Shown: positions 34,406 through 42,680 of the stretch, piece after piece
Numbering within the stretch: position 1 is the first letter of the stretch
How the letters are laid out: the number at the start of each line of letters is the position of its first letter
Assembly: GCF_900129235.1 (NCBI RefSeq)
Contig: NZ_FQUV01000006.1
Coordinates: 1-64,000 of the forward strand
Reading direction: 5' to 3'
DNA from: Litoreibacter ascidiaceicola
Lineage (GTDB): Bacteria > Pseudomonadota > Alphaproteobacteria > Rhodobacterales > Rhodobacteraceae
Length of the DNA stretch: 64,000 nucleotides
The notes under the pieces: model-generated
Database searches by the model: none
What the model saw: only the letters and a program-made list of their open reading frames with translations
Told to the model about the DNA's origin: nothing
Program-made: the position numbers and the translations under genes

Positions 34406-35093
34406 CCAAAATATCCCCAATATGTGACAACCCGTCTTTCGCCAGCGCCTCCGGCACCCATGCGAAAAGCGGATTACGGTCGAAAGAAAAGCCAAGGTGA
34501 TAGGTGCAGATCAACCAGTCCACGACAAAGTCGTGCCGTGTCAGGTCTTGGCGGGTCAAGTGCGAAGAATACTGCTCCAAGCTGCTGCGGACGTGGTCCG
34601 CTCCAAGCGCCTCGATCCGTTTCGGGTTCGTCTTGGCGCAGATTTCGAAGGCGGCATGAACTGCGCTGTGCGGGCGGCTTTGCCGCGTCGTTTTGCAGGC
34701 TGCGCCAAACCCGGGGGCGACGCCGTCAGTTGCCGCGCACAGACCTTCGGCGATCATCAGATCCGTGCTCCGAAACATTCGGTTCAAGCCGACATTCGGG
34801 TGGACGCCGGAATGCCCCCACAGCATCGACTGCCTGACAGGCTGGTACAGGGGGTCGGTGCGGAAAGACGCGCCCAAATGCAGAGCAAGAAAGGCGTATT
34901 TTACAATTTCGCCGCGAAGTTCGAACCCGGATGTTTCAGACTGTACCGTCGCGAGCCGAAAGAAGCGGGTGACCTCCGAGGTCCCGCAAATCGCACCGAC
35001 TTTCCGAACGGACTCGCGAAATATATACGCAAGATCATTGGCATGGGTGATCTCGAACGAGTGTTGCAGAGCCGACGTATTGATGCTGACCAA
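34398..35093 (-). CDS. Unknown 231-residue protein with two LG-x2-F-x2-DP-type repeats
   Basis: I do not recognise a named family. Two similar helical blocks occur: IVKYAFLALHLGASFRTDPLYQ near 65-86 and VVDWLICTYHLGFSFDRNPLFA near 185-206. A related block occurs in the C-terminus of the DUF4123-like protein on the opposite strand. No signal peptide is present. It is the first gene of the leftward arm, overlapping the amidase start by 8 bases. Position suggests a chaperone or adaptor for the amidase, or part of its delivery. Confidence 0.6.
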   Translation of the reverse strand: MVSINTSALQHSFEITHANDLAYIFRESVRKVGAICGTSEVTRFFRLATVQSETSGFELRGEIVKYAFLALHLGASFRTDPLYQPVRQSMLWGHSGVHPNVGLNRMFRSTDLMIAEGLCAATDGVAPGFGAACKTTRQSRPHSAVHAAFEICAKTNPKRIEALGADHVRSSLEQYSSHLTRQDLTRHDFVVDWLICTYHLGFSFDRNPLFAWVPEALAKDGLSHIGDILDG

Positions 35094-35346
35094 AAGGACA
35101 CCCTCAGGTTCGGAAAAAGGAAATGACCGTGCGCGTCACGGGATCGCAAATGGCGGATTCAAATTAGGCCTTATGTCGATGAACCTAACGACACATGAGG
35201 GGGCTGACAAGATTTCGCCGGCGCGGATGGTGAACTGCAAGGACTTTATATATATCGGCCCTTTAAGTGATGGCGACGACGCAAAAACCTGAGGGGTTAC
35301 TGTCCGACATGGAAACAAAAGGTGTCGTCAGGGCCGGTGGCTTGTG
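35094..35346. promoter_or_regulatory. Divergent promoter region of the putative effector island
   Basis: This 253-base region separates the leftward 231-aa/amidase/partner genes from the rightward DUF4123-like operon. It includes an AT-rich core (CTTTATATATATCGG at 35243-35257). A short open frame of 39 codons runs through it (35173-35292), but I see no support for it as a gene. Both arms could be fired together from here. Confidence 0.45.
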
Positions 35347-36735
35347 ATGAACAAGGTTGACGACCCGTGGATCGGCGAAGTCGCCGACGGCCCGAATGCG
35401 CCCTTGCAGCGCGTGTCCGCGTTGATCCGCGAGGATGTCGAAGGCGTTGTACCGCTCGACACCCAATTTGGCGTGCGCGAAAAACGGTGCGTTCCCGACG
35501 TTTTGAGAAAGCCGATGTTCGAAGGTGGGGCAGGGGCGCCTTATGTGCTACTGGACGGCGCGCGGTTGCCGGGATGCCGCGAGATGCTGGAGGCCGCCGA
35601 CGCGCCGCACCGCTGCCTTTACAGAGGTGAAGCCTACGACGCGCTTGCCGACGAGGCCCCTTGGGTGGCCGAGCTGACCCCTGACGGATCGTTGACCCGC
35701 GCGCTGTTCACCCGCGGTCCCGCGCCATGGCATATGTGGGATCAGGGCCCGCATCTGATTTTGCGCGGGCAGGGGGGTATCGACGGGATGTGGCGTCACC
35801 TGCGCCGGTTCAACCGTGCGCAGGACGAGGCCGGAAAATGGTTTTACCTGCGCTACTGGGAACCCAGTGTTGTCGGGGCCTATTTCACGCAACTGGCGGA
35901 TATCGAAGACCGGCGGCAGGCATGGTTCCGCGCCGATGGGGCATCGGATATCCATATCACGCGGCCCGCGCAGGATGCCGTGACCACCCTGCGGTTGTCC
36001 GCGCCCGAGCCTGTGCGCAGCACGGCCCTTCGAACGCGCCTTTTGCCGCAGGACAGGGTCGTTTTCGGTCATAGCCGGGAGGCCGCGTTCTTTGTGGCGC
36101 TTGGCGCGGGCATGGCGTCGCGCAATGCCGGCACAGTTCCCCTTGGGCTGACAGCTGCACCTGATCACCGCGACTGGACCGCACTAGCACGCGCGGTGGC
36201 GCGTCATGCAAAACCGTTGGGCATCGTCACCCAGCAAGGGCTGGCGAAACTGACCGCGCTGTCCGCCTCGCTTGGGCTGGCCTTCTGGGAGGACCTGCGG
36301 TTCGACCTCAAGCTACGCCAGACCATTGCCACCAAATCCGCATCCGAAGCGGAGCGGTTGAGCGCTGCGCGCGACCTTTACGACAAGACCGATGTGGAAA
36401 CCGGCACGCTGGACGCGGTGCTGGAGCTGATGGCGCGCAAACTAACCTATGGCGCGCCGGATACGCTGCGCCACGTAGCGCCAAAGACGCTTGGGGTGAT
36501 GAGCGATTCCGAGCTCAATGCGTTCGCCATCACGATCCTGCGCTTTGACGCGGATATCGAAAGCCGCCCGATCGAAATCCAGCGGATTGCCATTGCGTTG
36601 GGGGCCGCACTTGGGGTGGCGTGGCTGGACAATCCATTCTATCATTCCTTGAAAGCGGCCCTTTTGTCGGATGGTGATCCATCTGAACAGGTGCGCGCAT
36701 ATCTGAGCCACCCTGACCGCGAGACCGCACCATGA
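35347..36735 (+). CDS. DUF4123-like protein, probable type VI effector adaptor
   Basis: About 462 residues. The segment from YVLLDGARLPGCREML (near 62) through LYRGEAYDALADEAPWVAEL, the FTR..APWHMWDQGPHLIL block and GMWRHLRRFNRAQDEAGKWFYLRYWEPSVVGAYF matches the DUF4123 pattern. DUF4123 proteins are known adaptors (TEC/Tap) that load cargo onto VgrG tips. The C-terminal 160 residues carry helical repeats ending IALGAALGVAWLDNPFYHSL, related to the 231-residue protein opposite. An ATG at 35347 is chosen over the GTG one codon earlier. The next gene overlaps its stop (ATGA). No VgrG, Hcp or sheath gene is in the window. Confidence 0.72.
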   Translation: MNKVDDPWIGEVADGPNAPLQRVSALIREDVEGVVPLDTQFGVREKRCVPDVLRKPMFEGGAGAPYVLLDGARLPGCREMLEAADAPHRCLYRGEAYDALADEAPWVAELTPDGSLTRALFTRGPAPWHMWDQGPHLILRGQGGIDGMWRHLRRFNRAQDEAGKWFYLRYWEPSVVGAYFTQLADIEDRRQAWFRADGASDIHITRPAQDAVTTLRLSAPEPVRSTALRTRLLPQDRVVFGHSREAAFFVALGAGMASRNAGTVPLGLTAAPDHRDWTALARAVARHAKPLGIVTQQGLAKLTALSASLGLAFWEDLRFDLKLRQTIATKSASEAERLSAARDLYDKTDVETGTLDAVLELMARKLTYGAPDTLRHVAPKTLGVMSDSELNAFAITILRFDADIESRPIEIQRIAIALGAALGVAWLDNPFYHSLKAALLSDGDPSEQVRAYLSHPDRETAP

Positions 36736-37829
36736 ACATCCGCAGCAGCTGGACCTTCGCCGAAGGCTTTCCACAGGCCCCACCCTCCACTGCGTGCGAA
36801 AACTGCCACGATTGCATTCCTTTTTACGAGGCGACTGCGTCCCGCGTGATCCGTGCGCTGCAACTGCCCGTCGATGATGAATTGACCGCCGATCTGGGCG
36901 ACCGGTATCCGATGCTGCGCTACATCAATGCGCTGCCCGCTATGCAAATCCGGCGCTACTACGCGCAACTCGACCGCATCGCGCGGATTTCGGGGCTGTA
37001 TGCGGCGGGTTTCAGATGGCTGGAAAGCCTTGGGGTGCAGATCCCTTTCGTAGGCGCTGCCGCCTTTGCCTCGAACGTGGTGCGGTGGGAGGTCGCGGAC
37101 CTAGTGCACGGCTACGGCAATGTCGTCTACGAGCAGGAACGGCGCGGGATGAACACCACCGGCCGCCACGATCTGAACGCCATCACGGGTGTCATGAACA
37201 AGCTGATCGCAGGCAATGCGGTCGTGTTTGTCGAGATTTACGCAATTTTCGATTTTTGCGTCCGCCATTTCAAAACCTACGGGCGGCCACGCTCCGACGC
37301 GCAGCTTGCCGAGTTCGAAATCTGTTTGGAGAATTTCATAACCTGGTGGGACGAGGTGCAGCCCGGCAACCGCATGTTCCCACAGCTGCGCAATATTCAG
37401 GTGGACCGTGACGGGCTTATCAAGGACGGCATCATGGCCTCCCTGCGCGCGGATAGCGGGGAGGCGCGGCGACAGGCCAGCACCGGCCTGATCCTGTATA
37501 ACGAGCAGAATTACACGCTTCAGGAATATATGTATGACCTGATCGACAACGACATCTTCGGAATTATCCCCTTCGACCCCGCTGAAATCGGCCTGCTTCT
37601 CAGGGGCTACCGAGCGGCGGCGAAGTTTTCCTATGACAAGGATGCGCAGATTGCCGACCGCTTTATCGTGACCTATGACAGCCCCGGCTGGCTGACGGAG
37701 GCTGGCGACCGCTACCCCTACACGGTGCAGGTTGTCTCGCGGTTTGACGAGTTGTATTTCGAAGGTGGCGACAGGCGGTATCTGGGTGCAGAGCACAGCA
37801 GGATGGCAGCGGATGCGCGTGGGTTCTAG
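36732..37829 (+). CDS. Unknown 365-residue protein, candidate secreted cargo
   Basis: No family recognised. The N-terminus has a cysteine cluster, CENCHDC (Cys22, Cys25, Cys28), which could bind a metal. There is no signal peptide. A moderately hydrophobic stretch (LGVQIPFVGAAAFASNVV, about 97-115) and another near 150-170 (NAVVFVEIYAIFDFCVRHF) could be membrane-active helices. It starts inside the stop of the DUF4123-like gene and overlaps the following exported-protein gene by 17 bases. DUF4123 genes usually precede the effector they load, so this is the best candidate for that cargo. The activity is unknown. Confidence 0.55.
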   Translation: MNIRSSWTFAEGFPQAPPSTACENCHDCIPFYEATASRVIRALQLPVDDELTADLGDRYPMLRYINALPAMQIRRYYAQLDRIARISGLYAAGFRWLESLGVQIPFVGAAAFASNVVRWEVADLVHGYGNVVYEQERRGMNTTGRHDLNAITGVMNKLIAGNAVVFVEIYAIFDFCVRHFKTYGRPRSDAQLAEFEICLENFITWWDEVQPGNRMFPQLRNIQVDRDGLIKDGIMASLRADSGEARRQASTGLILYNEQNYTLQEYMYDLIDNDIFGIIPFDPAEIGLLLRGYRAAAKFSYDKDAQIADRFIVTYDSPGWLTEAGDRYPYTVQVVSRFDELYFEGGDRRYLGAEHSRMAADARGF

Positions 37830-38583
37830 ATTTGTCGCGGGTGTTGCGGCGCTGGCCCTTGGCGGGCTGGCGGTGCTGGCGATGGCCCAGACCCCGCAGC
37901 CGACGTTGGACTTTGCGCCCTACGCCAACATGCACGCGATGCAGCAGGGCAGCAGCCTTGATCTGGGCTTCCTTCCGGACGAGGTCCATCCCGGCTTCGG
38001 CGGTGAAGGTGTCGGGGTCGATATTGCGTTCAGCAACGATGATCTGCACCTCACCTGCCCCGATGGCGCGTACCGGATAGCCCTGTCAGATGGCCTTCTG
38101 GTGCGTGCGGACTTGTTCTGCCCGACGGACCAGACAGACCATGCCGACGTCGAGGCCCGATTGCTGGCGTCGGGCTTTGCGCGGGTGAAGGACTTCACCC
38201 AGGACAAGCGCCGTCCCGACGCATGGGGCCGCACCGTGGCCGACGCTTTCGAGGCCCTTCCGGAAGAACAGGGCGGCACAGTGGCGCGTATCATCTTGTC
38301 GCGATGGGAGCGCCCGGACGGCCATTCAGTGAGCCTTTCGGCGGCCTATTATGCCCCCGCCGGACGCACCCGGCCTATGTTGGAAATGGACATCTCGGCC
38401 CCCAAGACATGCCTGTTCCCGCTCTCGGTGTTTACAAAGTCGTCTGTCGGGGATGACAGCTGGACCAGCCCCCTTGTGGAACCCGTGCGCCCCATGTTCA
38501 ACGACGCACCATGGGAGTCTATCCCTCTCGAACAGCGCTATGAGCTTGCCGCGGAGGCCGCGAGGCAGCTTTGCTCCGGCTGA
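37813..38583 (+). CDS. Exported protein after the candidate cargo, possible immunity protein
   Basis: A 256-residue protein of no known family. The start at 37813 is preferred because it gives a clean signal peptide (RFVAGVAALALGGLAVLAMAQ). The mature part contains four cysteines (LTCPDG, LFCPTD, KTCLFP, QLCSG), so disulfides in the periplasm are likely. Translational overlap with the 365-residue gene mirrors the amidase/exported-partner pair on the other arm. Immunity against the 365-residue protein is an inference from layout only. Confidence 0.6.
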   Translation: MRVGSRFVAGVAALALGGLAVLAMAQTPQPTLDFAPYANMHAMQQGSSLDLGFLPDEVHPGFGGEGVGVDIAFSNDDLHLTCPDGAYRIALSDGLLVRADLFCPTDQTDHADVEARLLASGFARVKDFTQDKRRPDAWGRTVADAFEALPEEQGGTVARIILSRWERPDGHSVSLSAAYYAPAGRTRPMLEMDISAPKTCLFPLSVFTKSSVGDDSWTSPLVEPVRPMFNDAPWESIPLEQRYELAAEAARQLCSG

Positions 38584-38613
38584 CACTCCACCAGTAATGT
38601 CACTATTGCTTGT

Positions 38614-38979
38614 CTAAGCTTCTATCTGAACAGCGATCTGTTCCGGTGACCAACCATTCTTCAGCATACCAAACGATTCTTTGCGCAAGCCCTCATACTT
38701 CTCTTTGATCAGCGACAGGGCATAATCACGCTTGGCATCGTGGATGCGAGCGATAGTTGAACTGCGTCTGGATGAACGTTTTTTTCACTACCCACTAGAT
38801 GAGATTCAAAGTGCGATTGAGGGCTTGTTGAGAGCTGCCCCTCGTCGATGTCCACGAGAGGTTGAGGTCGAGATTTTGAAACAGCGCCAAATACGGATCA
38901 GTCGTTTTCCGCGACCGGTGTTGCCAGATGGATCAATTGCTCGTGTAACTCGCAGTCAGGCAGCCAAAATCTTAGAAGA
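38614..38979. other. Gene debris between the island and the IS3 element
   Basis: Leftward from about 38735 to the stop at 38614-38616, a C-terminal scrap reads RDYALSLIKEKYEGLRKESFGMLKNGWSPEQIAVQIEA. It resembles the tail of Rpn/PD-(D/E)XK transposase-like proteins. Rightward from 38732 an open frame (LRLDERFFHYPLDEIQSAIEG) runs into the IS. Neither is a whole gene. The junction near 38735 looks like an old recombination point. Confidence 0.45.
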
Positions 38980-39013
38980 TGAGCAGCCCTACTTGAGTGG
39001 TCCAAATTTAGAA

Positions 39014-39589
39014 TTATTGCATGATTGGCTTTTGGTCCATCAGTACGATGGCCTCTGGCGCAGGTGGCCGATAGCCCAGAGCACTATGTGGTCGTTTGGT
39101 GTTGTAATGGTTCCTCCATCTTTCAGTGATGATTTAGGCCTCACGTCACGAGCAGAAGATTTCGCCGTTCAGTAACTCGTCGCGCATCCGCCCGTTGAAG
39201 CTCTCGCAATTTCCGTTCCCCCAGGGTGACCCGGGCTCAATGTAGGCGGTCTTTGCCCCAGCCGCCTTGATCCAGTCCCTGACGGCCTCGTCGATGAGCT
39301 CTGAGTCATTGTCCGACCTGATATAGGCAGGCACATCTCGCAGGATGAACAGGTCTGTCGGAGCGTCGAGAACCTCCGTCGAATTCAGCTTTCGTTTCAC
39401 TCGGATCGCAAGGCATTCTCGGCTGTGTTCATCCAAGATGTTGAGAGTTCTGAACGCCCTGCCATCGTCGGTTCGGTGGTGAACGAAGTCATACGACCAG
39501 ACATGGTTGCGATACTCTGGATGCAATCGGATGCATGACCCATCGTTCAGCCAGAGCCGCCGCTCGGAAGCCTTGAGCCGGCTGCGCAC
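39014..39589 (-). pseudogene. IS3-family transposase OrfB, truncated and with internal stops
   Basis: The integrase core is readable (NHVWSYDFVHHRTDDGRAF, AYIRSDNDSELIDEAV, AYIEPGSPWGNGNCESFN, LNGEIF). The N-terminal part of OrfB is deleted: RSRLKASERR joins directly to LWLNDGSCIRL. Near the C-terminus the frame meets TGA at 39146 and another stop soon after, yet the rest still reads WRNHYNTKRPHSALGYRPPA. The normal SDNGPEF has become SDNDSEL. It is inactive. Confidence 0.85.
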
Positions 39590-39621
39590 ATGATCGATGC
39601 AGGCCCGCCGGCGCGAGGGGC

Positions 39622-39897
39622 TTAGAAGTTTCCCGATGCGGCTTCCTTCAGGATCAATTTATCCAGCGTCAGGTCAGAAACCGCACGCCGAAGACGCTCG
39701 TTCTCTTTTTGTAGCCGCTTCAGTTCTTTGAGTTGTTCTGCGCCCATTCCACCGTACTTCTTCCAACGGTCGTAGGTTTGTTCGGTCACACTGATCTGCC
39801 GGTTCGCATCAATCCGAGGCACGCCTTGCCCCATCAGAGCTGCAACCCGCCGTAACTTCACGACAATCTCTTCAGGCTTGGGTCTCTTAATGGCCAT
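39622..39897 (-). CDS. IS3-family transposase OrfA
   Basis: A 91-residue helix-turn-helix protein with a leucine-zipper tail (LKELKRLQKENERLRRAVSDLTLDKLIL), the standard IS3 OrfA length and layout. It looks intact, but OrfB is broken, so no OrfAB transposase can be made from this copy. OrfA alone would at most repress transposition of related elements. Confidence 0.85.
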   Translation of the reverse strand: MAIKRPKPEEIVVKLRRVAALMGQGVPRIDANRQISVTEQTYDRWKKYGGMGAEQLKELKRLQKENERLRRAVSDLTLDKLILKEAASGNF

Positions 39898-40187
39898 CTC
39901 AGGTCCTCCGCTTTCCTAACTATAGGGGCGGACCACTCAAAAGGGGGAGGCTCATTCCATCCCTGTTTGGCTGTCACGAAGAGCAATAAGACCACCAAGA
40001 TAACGCATGTTCGAAGGAGCGTGGCCAGATGCGGAGTCAATGCTCCGCACCCCAATTTTTGCCAACACTGGCATCATTGCAGCGAACACTGCCGAGAGCA
40101 GCGCCGATACTTGCCAAGTAACCATGATGGCTTGTCCCCGTTGGCCAAATTTGTGACCTTCTAGCGGTCGCGACCGCCATAAGCCCC

Positions 40188-41543
40188 TTAGCGCGATGGA
40201 ACTGTTAATGTTGCGGTATACCCGCGCGTTCTGCCTTGTTGTGGCGAGACTACCTCAAGGGTACAGCCAGACTGATTGCAGAGCTCTTGAACAATTGACA
40301 ACCCCAACCCATACCCATTTGGCATGGTGGTCTTTCGTACAAAGCGCCCCTTTATCTCTTCGACGTCTGCGGCATCCAACGGATCGCAATCGTTGGAAAT
40401 GGTCACGCGGCCCGACTGGGTAGCATCGACCACACTCGGAGCGCCACCAGACGCATGTTTAAGCATGTTGTCAAAAAGGTTGCTCAGAATTATCCCGAAT
40501 GCGTCTGGGTCAACATGGCTCAACCATTCCCCGGAAGGGTGTTTCACAATCAACTTCTCCTCAGAGGGCTCACGGGTGCGCAACTCGTTCAGGAGCAAGC
40601 GTGTCACTTGATTTATATCCGTCTTGATTGCGGAGCTACCTAACCCCGACTGCGCCCTAGACATCTCCAATAAGCGCTCAATCAATCGCACCAATCGCTT
40701 CAACGCTGTCTCGATTTCAGCAACATTGCCCGAAATGTCGGGGTCGTCCAGTTTCGACTTCAGGCGTTGCACCTGCGCAAGAGATATCGCAATTGGGGTA
40801 CGCAACTCATGGGCGGCATTGGTGGCAAATGCTCGCTCAGCTGCGAGCGCTGTGTCAAGCCGTTCCATAAGCTCGTCGAGCGTATCAATTGCGGGTTCGA
40901 TTTCTGCAAACGAGCTTCTGCGATCAATCGAGGTTAGGTTGAACTGGTTCTTTTGCGCGATGTCATCGCTAAGGTCAGCAACAATATCGACGGCTCGCCG
41001 AACCGACCAAAACACAGCGATAACAAAGATCGCCCCCAACAGCAAAAAACTAGAAAGCAGGCCTAGTACAACACCGCGAATGGCTTCATTGCGCTCTCGC
41101 ATTGGCTCGGCAACTAAAACTGCGATGCCGCTGCCGGTACTTGATGTTTGAAGTGCTACACGGTGGTCGTTCATAGTGCTCAGCCCTTCATGCGCAGAGG
41201 GTTGCATCAGCGATGCCTGTGCAAGCGGCGATTGAGCGAGGACGTCGCCATCAGCATTCAAAAACCAGAAGAGCGTGCGCTCATCTCTGTCGTGAGTAGC
41301 TTCTTCGAAGGACAACAACGCGGACGCATCCAACGCACCGTTAGGATCGCTTGCATCGGAATACGATTCAAATACTTTCAGCATCAGTTGCGCCTTGCTG
41401 ATCAGACCCGCGTCCTGAAGTTCGTCATATTCTTCAGTCACGACGCTATAGACGAGGTAGCCACCCAGTAGGAAAGCTACAGCGAATGGAATGGCGAGAT
41501 TTTTAACAAGCGTCCCAAGCAGGCTCTTTCGCTGCACAATCAT
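40188..41543 (-). CDS. Sensor histidine kinase of the eptA-linked two-component system
   Basis: A 451-residue membrane kinase. It has helices near 10-32 and 160-182 flanking a periplasmic sensor of about 125 residues, then HAMP, the dimerisation/H-box FATNAAHELRTPIA near 240 and a C-terminal ATPase domain (LSNLFDNMLKHA N-box; YGLGLSIVQELC G-box). It overlaps the response-regulator stop by 4 bases. The layout matches PmrB/QseC kinases. With eptA beside it, it likely senses cations, envelope damage or cationic peptides; the signal is not visible. Confidence 0.9.
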   Translation of the reverse strand: MIVQRKSLLGTLVKNLAIPFAVAFLLGGYLVYSVVTEEYDELQDAGLISKAQLMLKVFESYSDASDPNGALDASALLSFEEATHDRDERTLFWFLNADGDVLAQSPLAQASLMQPSAHEGLSTMNDHRVALQTSSTGSGIAVLVAEPMRERNEAIRGVVLGLLSSFLLLGAIFVIAVFWSVRRAVDIVADLSDDIAQKNQFNLTSIDRRSSFAEIEPAIDTLDELMERLDTALAAERAFATNAAHELRTPIAISLAQVQRLKSKLDDPDISGNVAEIETALKRLVRLIERLLEMSRAQSGLGSSAIKTDINQVTRLLLNELRTREPSEEKLIVKHPSGEWLSHVDPDAFGIILSNLFDNMLKHASGGAPSVVDATQSGRVTISNDCDPLDAADVEEIKGRFVRKTTMPNGYGLGLSIVQELCNQSGCTLEVVSPQQGRTRGYTATLTVPSR

Positions 41544-42196
41544 GCCACAAGCTCATAGCCCAAACCGCGGTGCGTGATGATAAGGTCCTTGCCAAGCTTC
41601 GTACGCAATCTGCTCATATGAGCCTCAATAGCGTTGCTTTCTACTTCTTCACCGTGAGCATATATGGCCAATTCCAGTGCCGCCTTGGGAACGATCTTTG
41701 CTTGCCGACGGATAAGAACCTCTAGCACGCCCCACTCCTTCGCCGTTAACTTAATAGCTTGACCGCTTCTGGAGACCCTGTGATCAGCAAGACAGATGTT
41801 GAGGTCATGGATAAGAAACGTTTGAGATATTTGATCTGTGCTGCGACGGCAAACAGTATGGATGCGAGCCTTCACTTCGTCCAGATCGAATGGCTTGATG
41901 ACATAATCATCTGCTCCAAGGTTCAGCCCGTTGATCCTGTCGCTGATCTTATCTCTTGCAGTCAATATGATGACTGGCGTCCGAATGCGTCTAGCACGCA
42001 GTGACTGGAGAAATAACAATCCGTCCCCGTCCGGAAGATGCAGATCAAGTAGCACAACGTCATATTCCAAGGCGCGCACGGCACTTTCAGCTTCGTCTAA
42101 AGTTGAAAACCACTCCACAACGTGAAAGTCGGCCTCTAGATGCTCAATCAGCGGGCCTGCTAGGGCGGCCTCATCTTCAATCAACAAAACTCGCAT
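41540..42196 (-). CDS. OmpR-family response regulator (PmrA/QseB-like)
   Basis: About 218 residues. The receiver domain has the acidic pocket in LLIEDEAAL, phosphoacceptor DVVLLDLHLPDGDG (Asp51 region) and LTARDKISDR. A C-terminal winged helix follows (LTAKEWGVLEVLI, VESNAIEAHMSRLRTKLG). Start at 42196 (MRVLLIEDE) is chosen because upstream codons do not belong to the fold. Lies between dgkA and the kinase, so eptA-dgkA-regulator-kinase probably form one leftward unit. Confidence 0.92.
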   Translation of the reverse strand: MRVLLIEDEAALAGPLIEHLEADFHVVEWFSTLDEAESAVRALEYDVVLLDLHLPDGDGLLFLQSLRARRIRTPVIILTARDKISDRINGLNLGADDYVIKPFDLDEVKARIHTVCRRSTDQISQTFLIHDLNICLADHRVSRSGQAIKLTAKEWGVLEVLIRRQAKIVPKAALELAIYAHGEEVESNAIEAHMSRLRTKLGKDLIITHRGLGYELVA

Positions 42197-42248
42197 TTGC
42201 GTCCTTGGGTGCCTTGGGGTGTTAGAGTTCCATCTGACAGAGCGCTTT

Positions 42249-42680
42249 TCATGAAAGTATAAAATATCTAACAACAACGGATATTAGGAACATGGCGTTA
42301 GCAATCAAGAGGCACATGGTCGCCAGTGATCCAAGGTCCTTTGCATCGCGCGCAAACTCCTCCCAATCTGCGGTCAAGTGGTCTACCAGACATTCGATCG
42401 CCGTGTTCAGAGCTTCAACCGCCACAAGGCCGAAGAACAAGACGAATTGAATACAGTAATCCCCAAAGGTGGCCCCTGCGATGCCAAGAAGCACTATGCT
42501 GGCAGCCAATGCAAACACGATATGCCGAAACGCCGTTTCTTGCCATAACCTCCGAAGGCCACCGATTGAATAGCCTGCCGCCGCAAAAACATGGGCGATG
42601 CCGGTGATGCGTTCAGGTTTTACCCGACGAGGTTCAGATATAGCTTTCAATTTTGAGCAATCTTTTGATGATCTTTGCAA
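42249..42680 (-). CDS. dgkA: Diacylglycerol kinase, DgkA type
   Basis: Small integral-membrane kinase, 143 residues, which phosphorylates diacylglycerol to phosphatidate. The hallmark VEALNTAIECLVDHL lies near 87-101, with three membrane helices (about 52-70, 75-95, 118-138). Its start lies 34 bases inside the end of eptA. EptA takes phosphoethanolamine from phosphatidylethanolamine and leaves diacylglycerol, so DgkA next door recycles that by-product. Confidence 0.92.
   Translation of the reverse strand: MQRSSKDCSKLKAISEPRRVKPERITGIAHVFAAAGYSIGGLRRLWQETAFRHIVFALAASIVLLGIAGATFGDYCIQFVLFFGLVAVEALNTAIECLVDHLTADWEEFARDAKDLGSLATMCLLIANAMFLISVVVRYFILS

Larger units (their letters stand above)
38980..39954 (-). 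mobile_element. IS3-family insertion sequence, internally deleted and decayed
   Basis: Imperfect terminal inverted repeats of about 25 bp are visible: TGAGCAGCCCTACTTGAGTG at the left end (from 38980) and, reversed, TGAGCCTCCCCCTTTTGAGT at the right end (to 39954). Both continue into GTCC. The element is about 975 bp, shorter than the usual 1.2 kb, because part of orfB is gone. No target duplication was found. Confidence 0.75.

Noticed and set aside
35170-35292. Short frame in the divergent region, tested as a PAAR-like or leader peptide
   Set aside because: It has 39 codons, no ribosome site of note and no recognisable repeat; more likely a control region.
39030-39175. Rightward frame ending SFGVVMVPPSFSDDLGL
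   Set aside because: This is the antisense of IS3 OrfB, a frequent source of false hypothetical proteins.
40029-40045. Hairpin TGCGGAG/CTCCGCA after the kinase gene
   Set aside because: It has a short stem, no T-run on either strand and lies 140 bases past the stop; not a convincing terminator.
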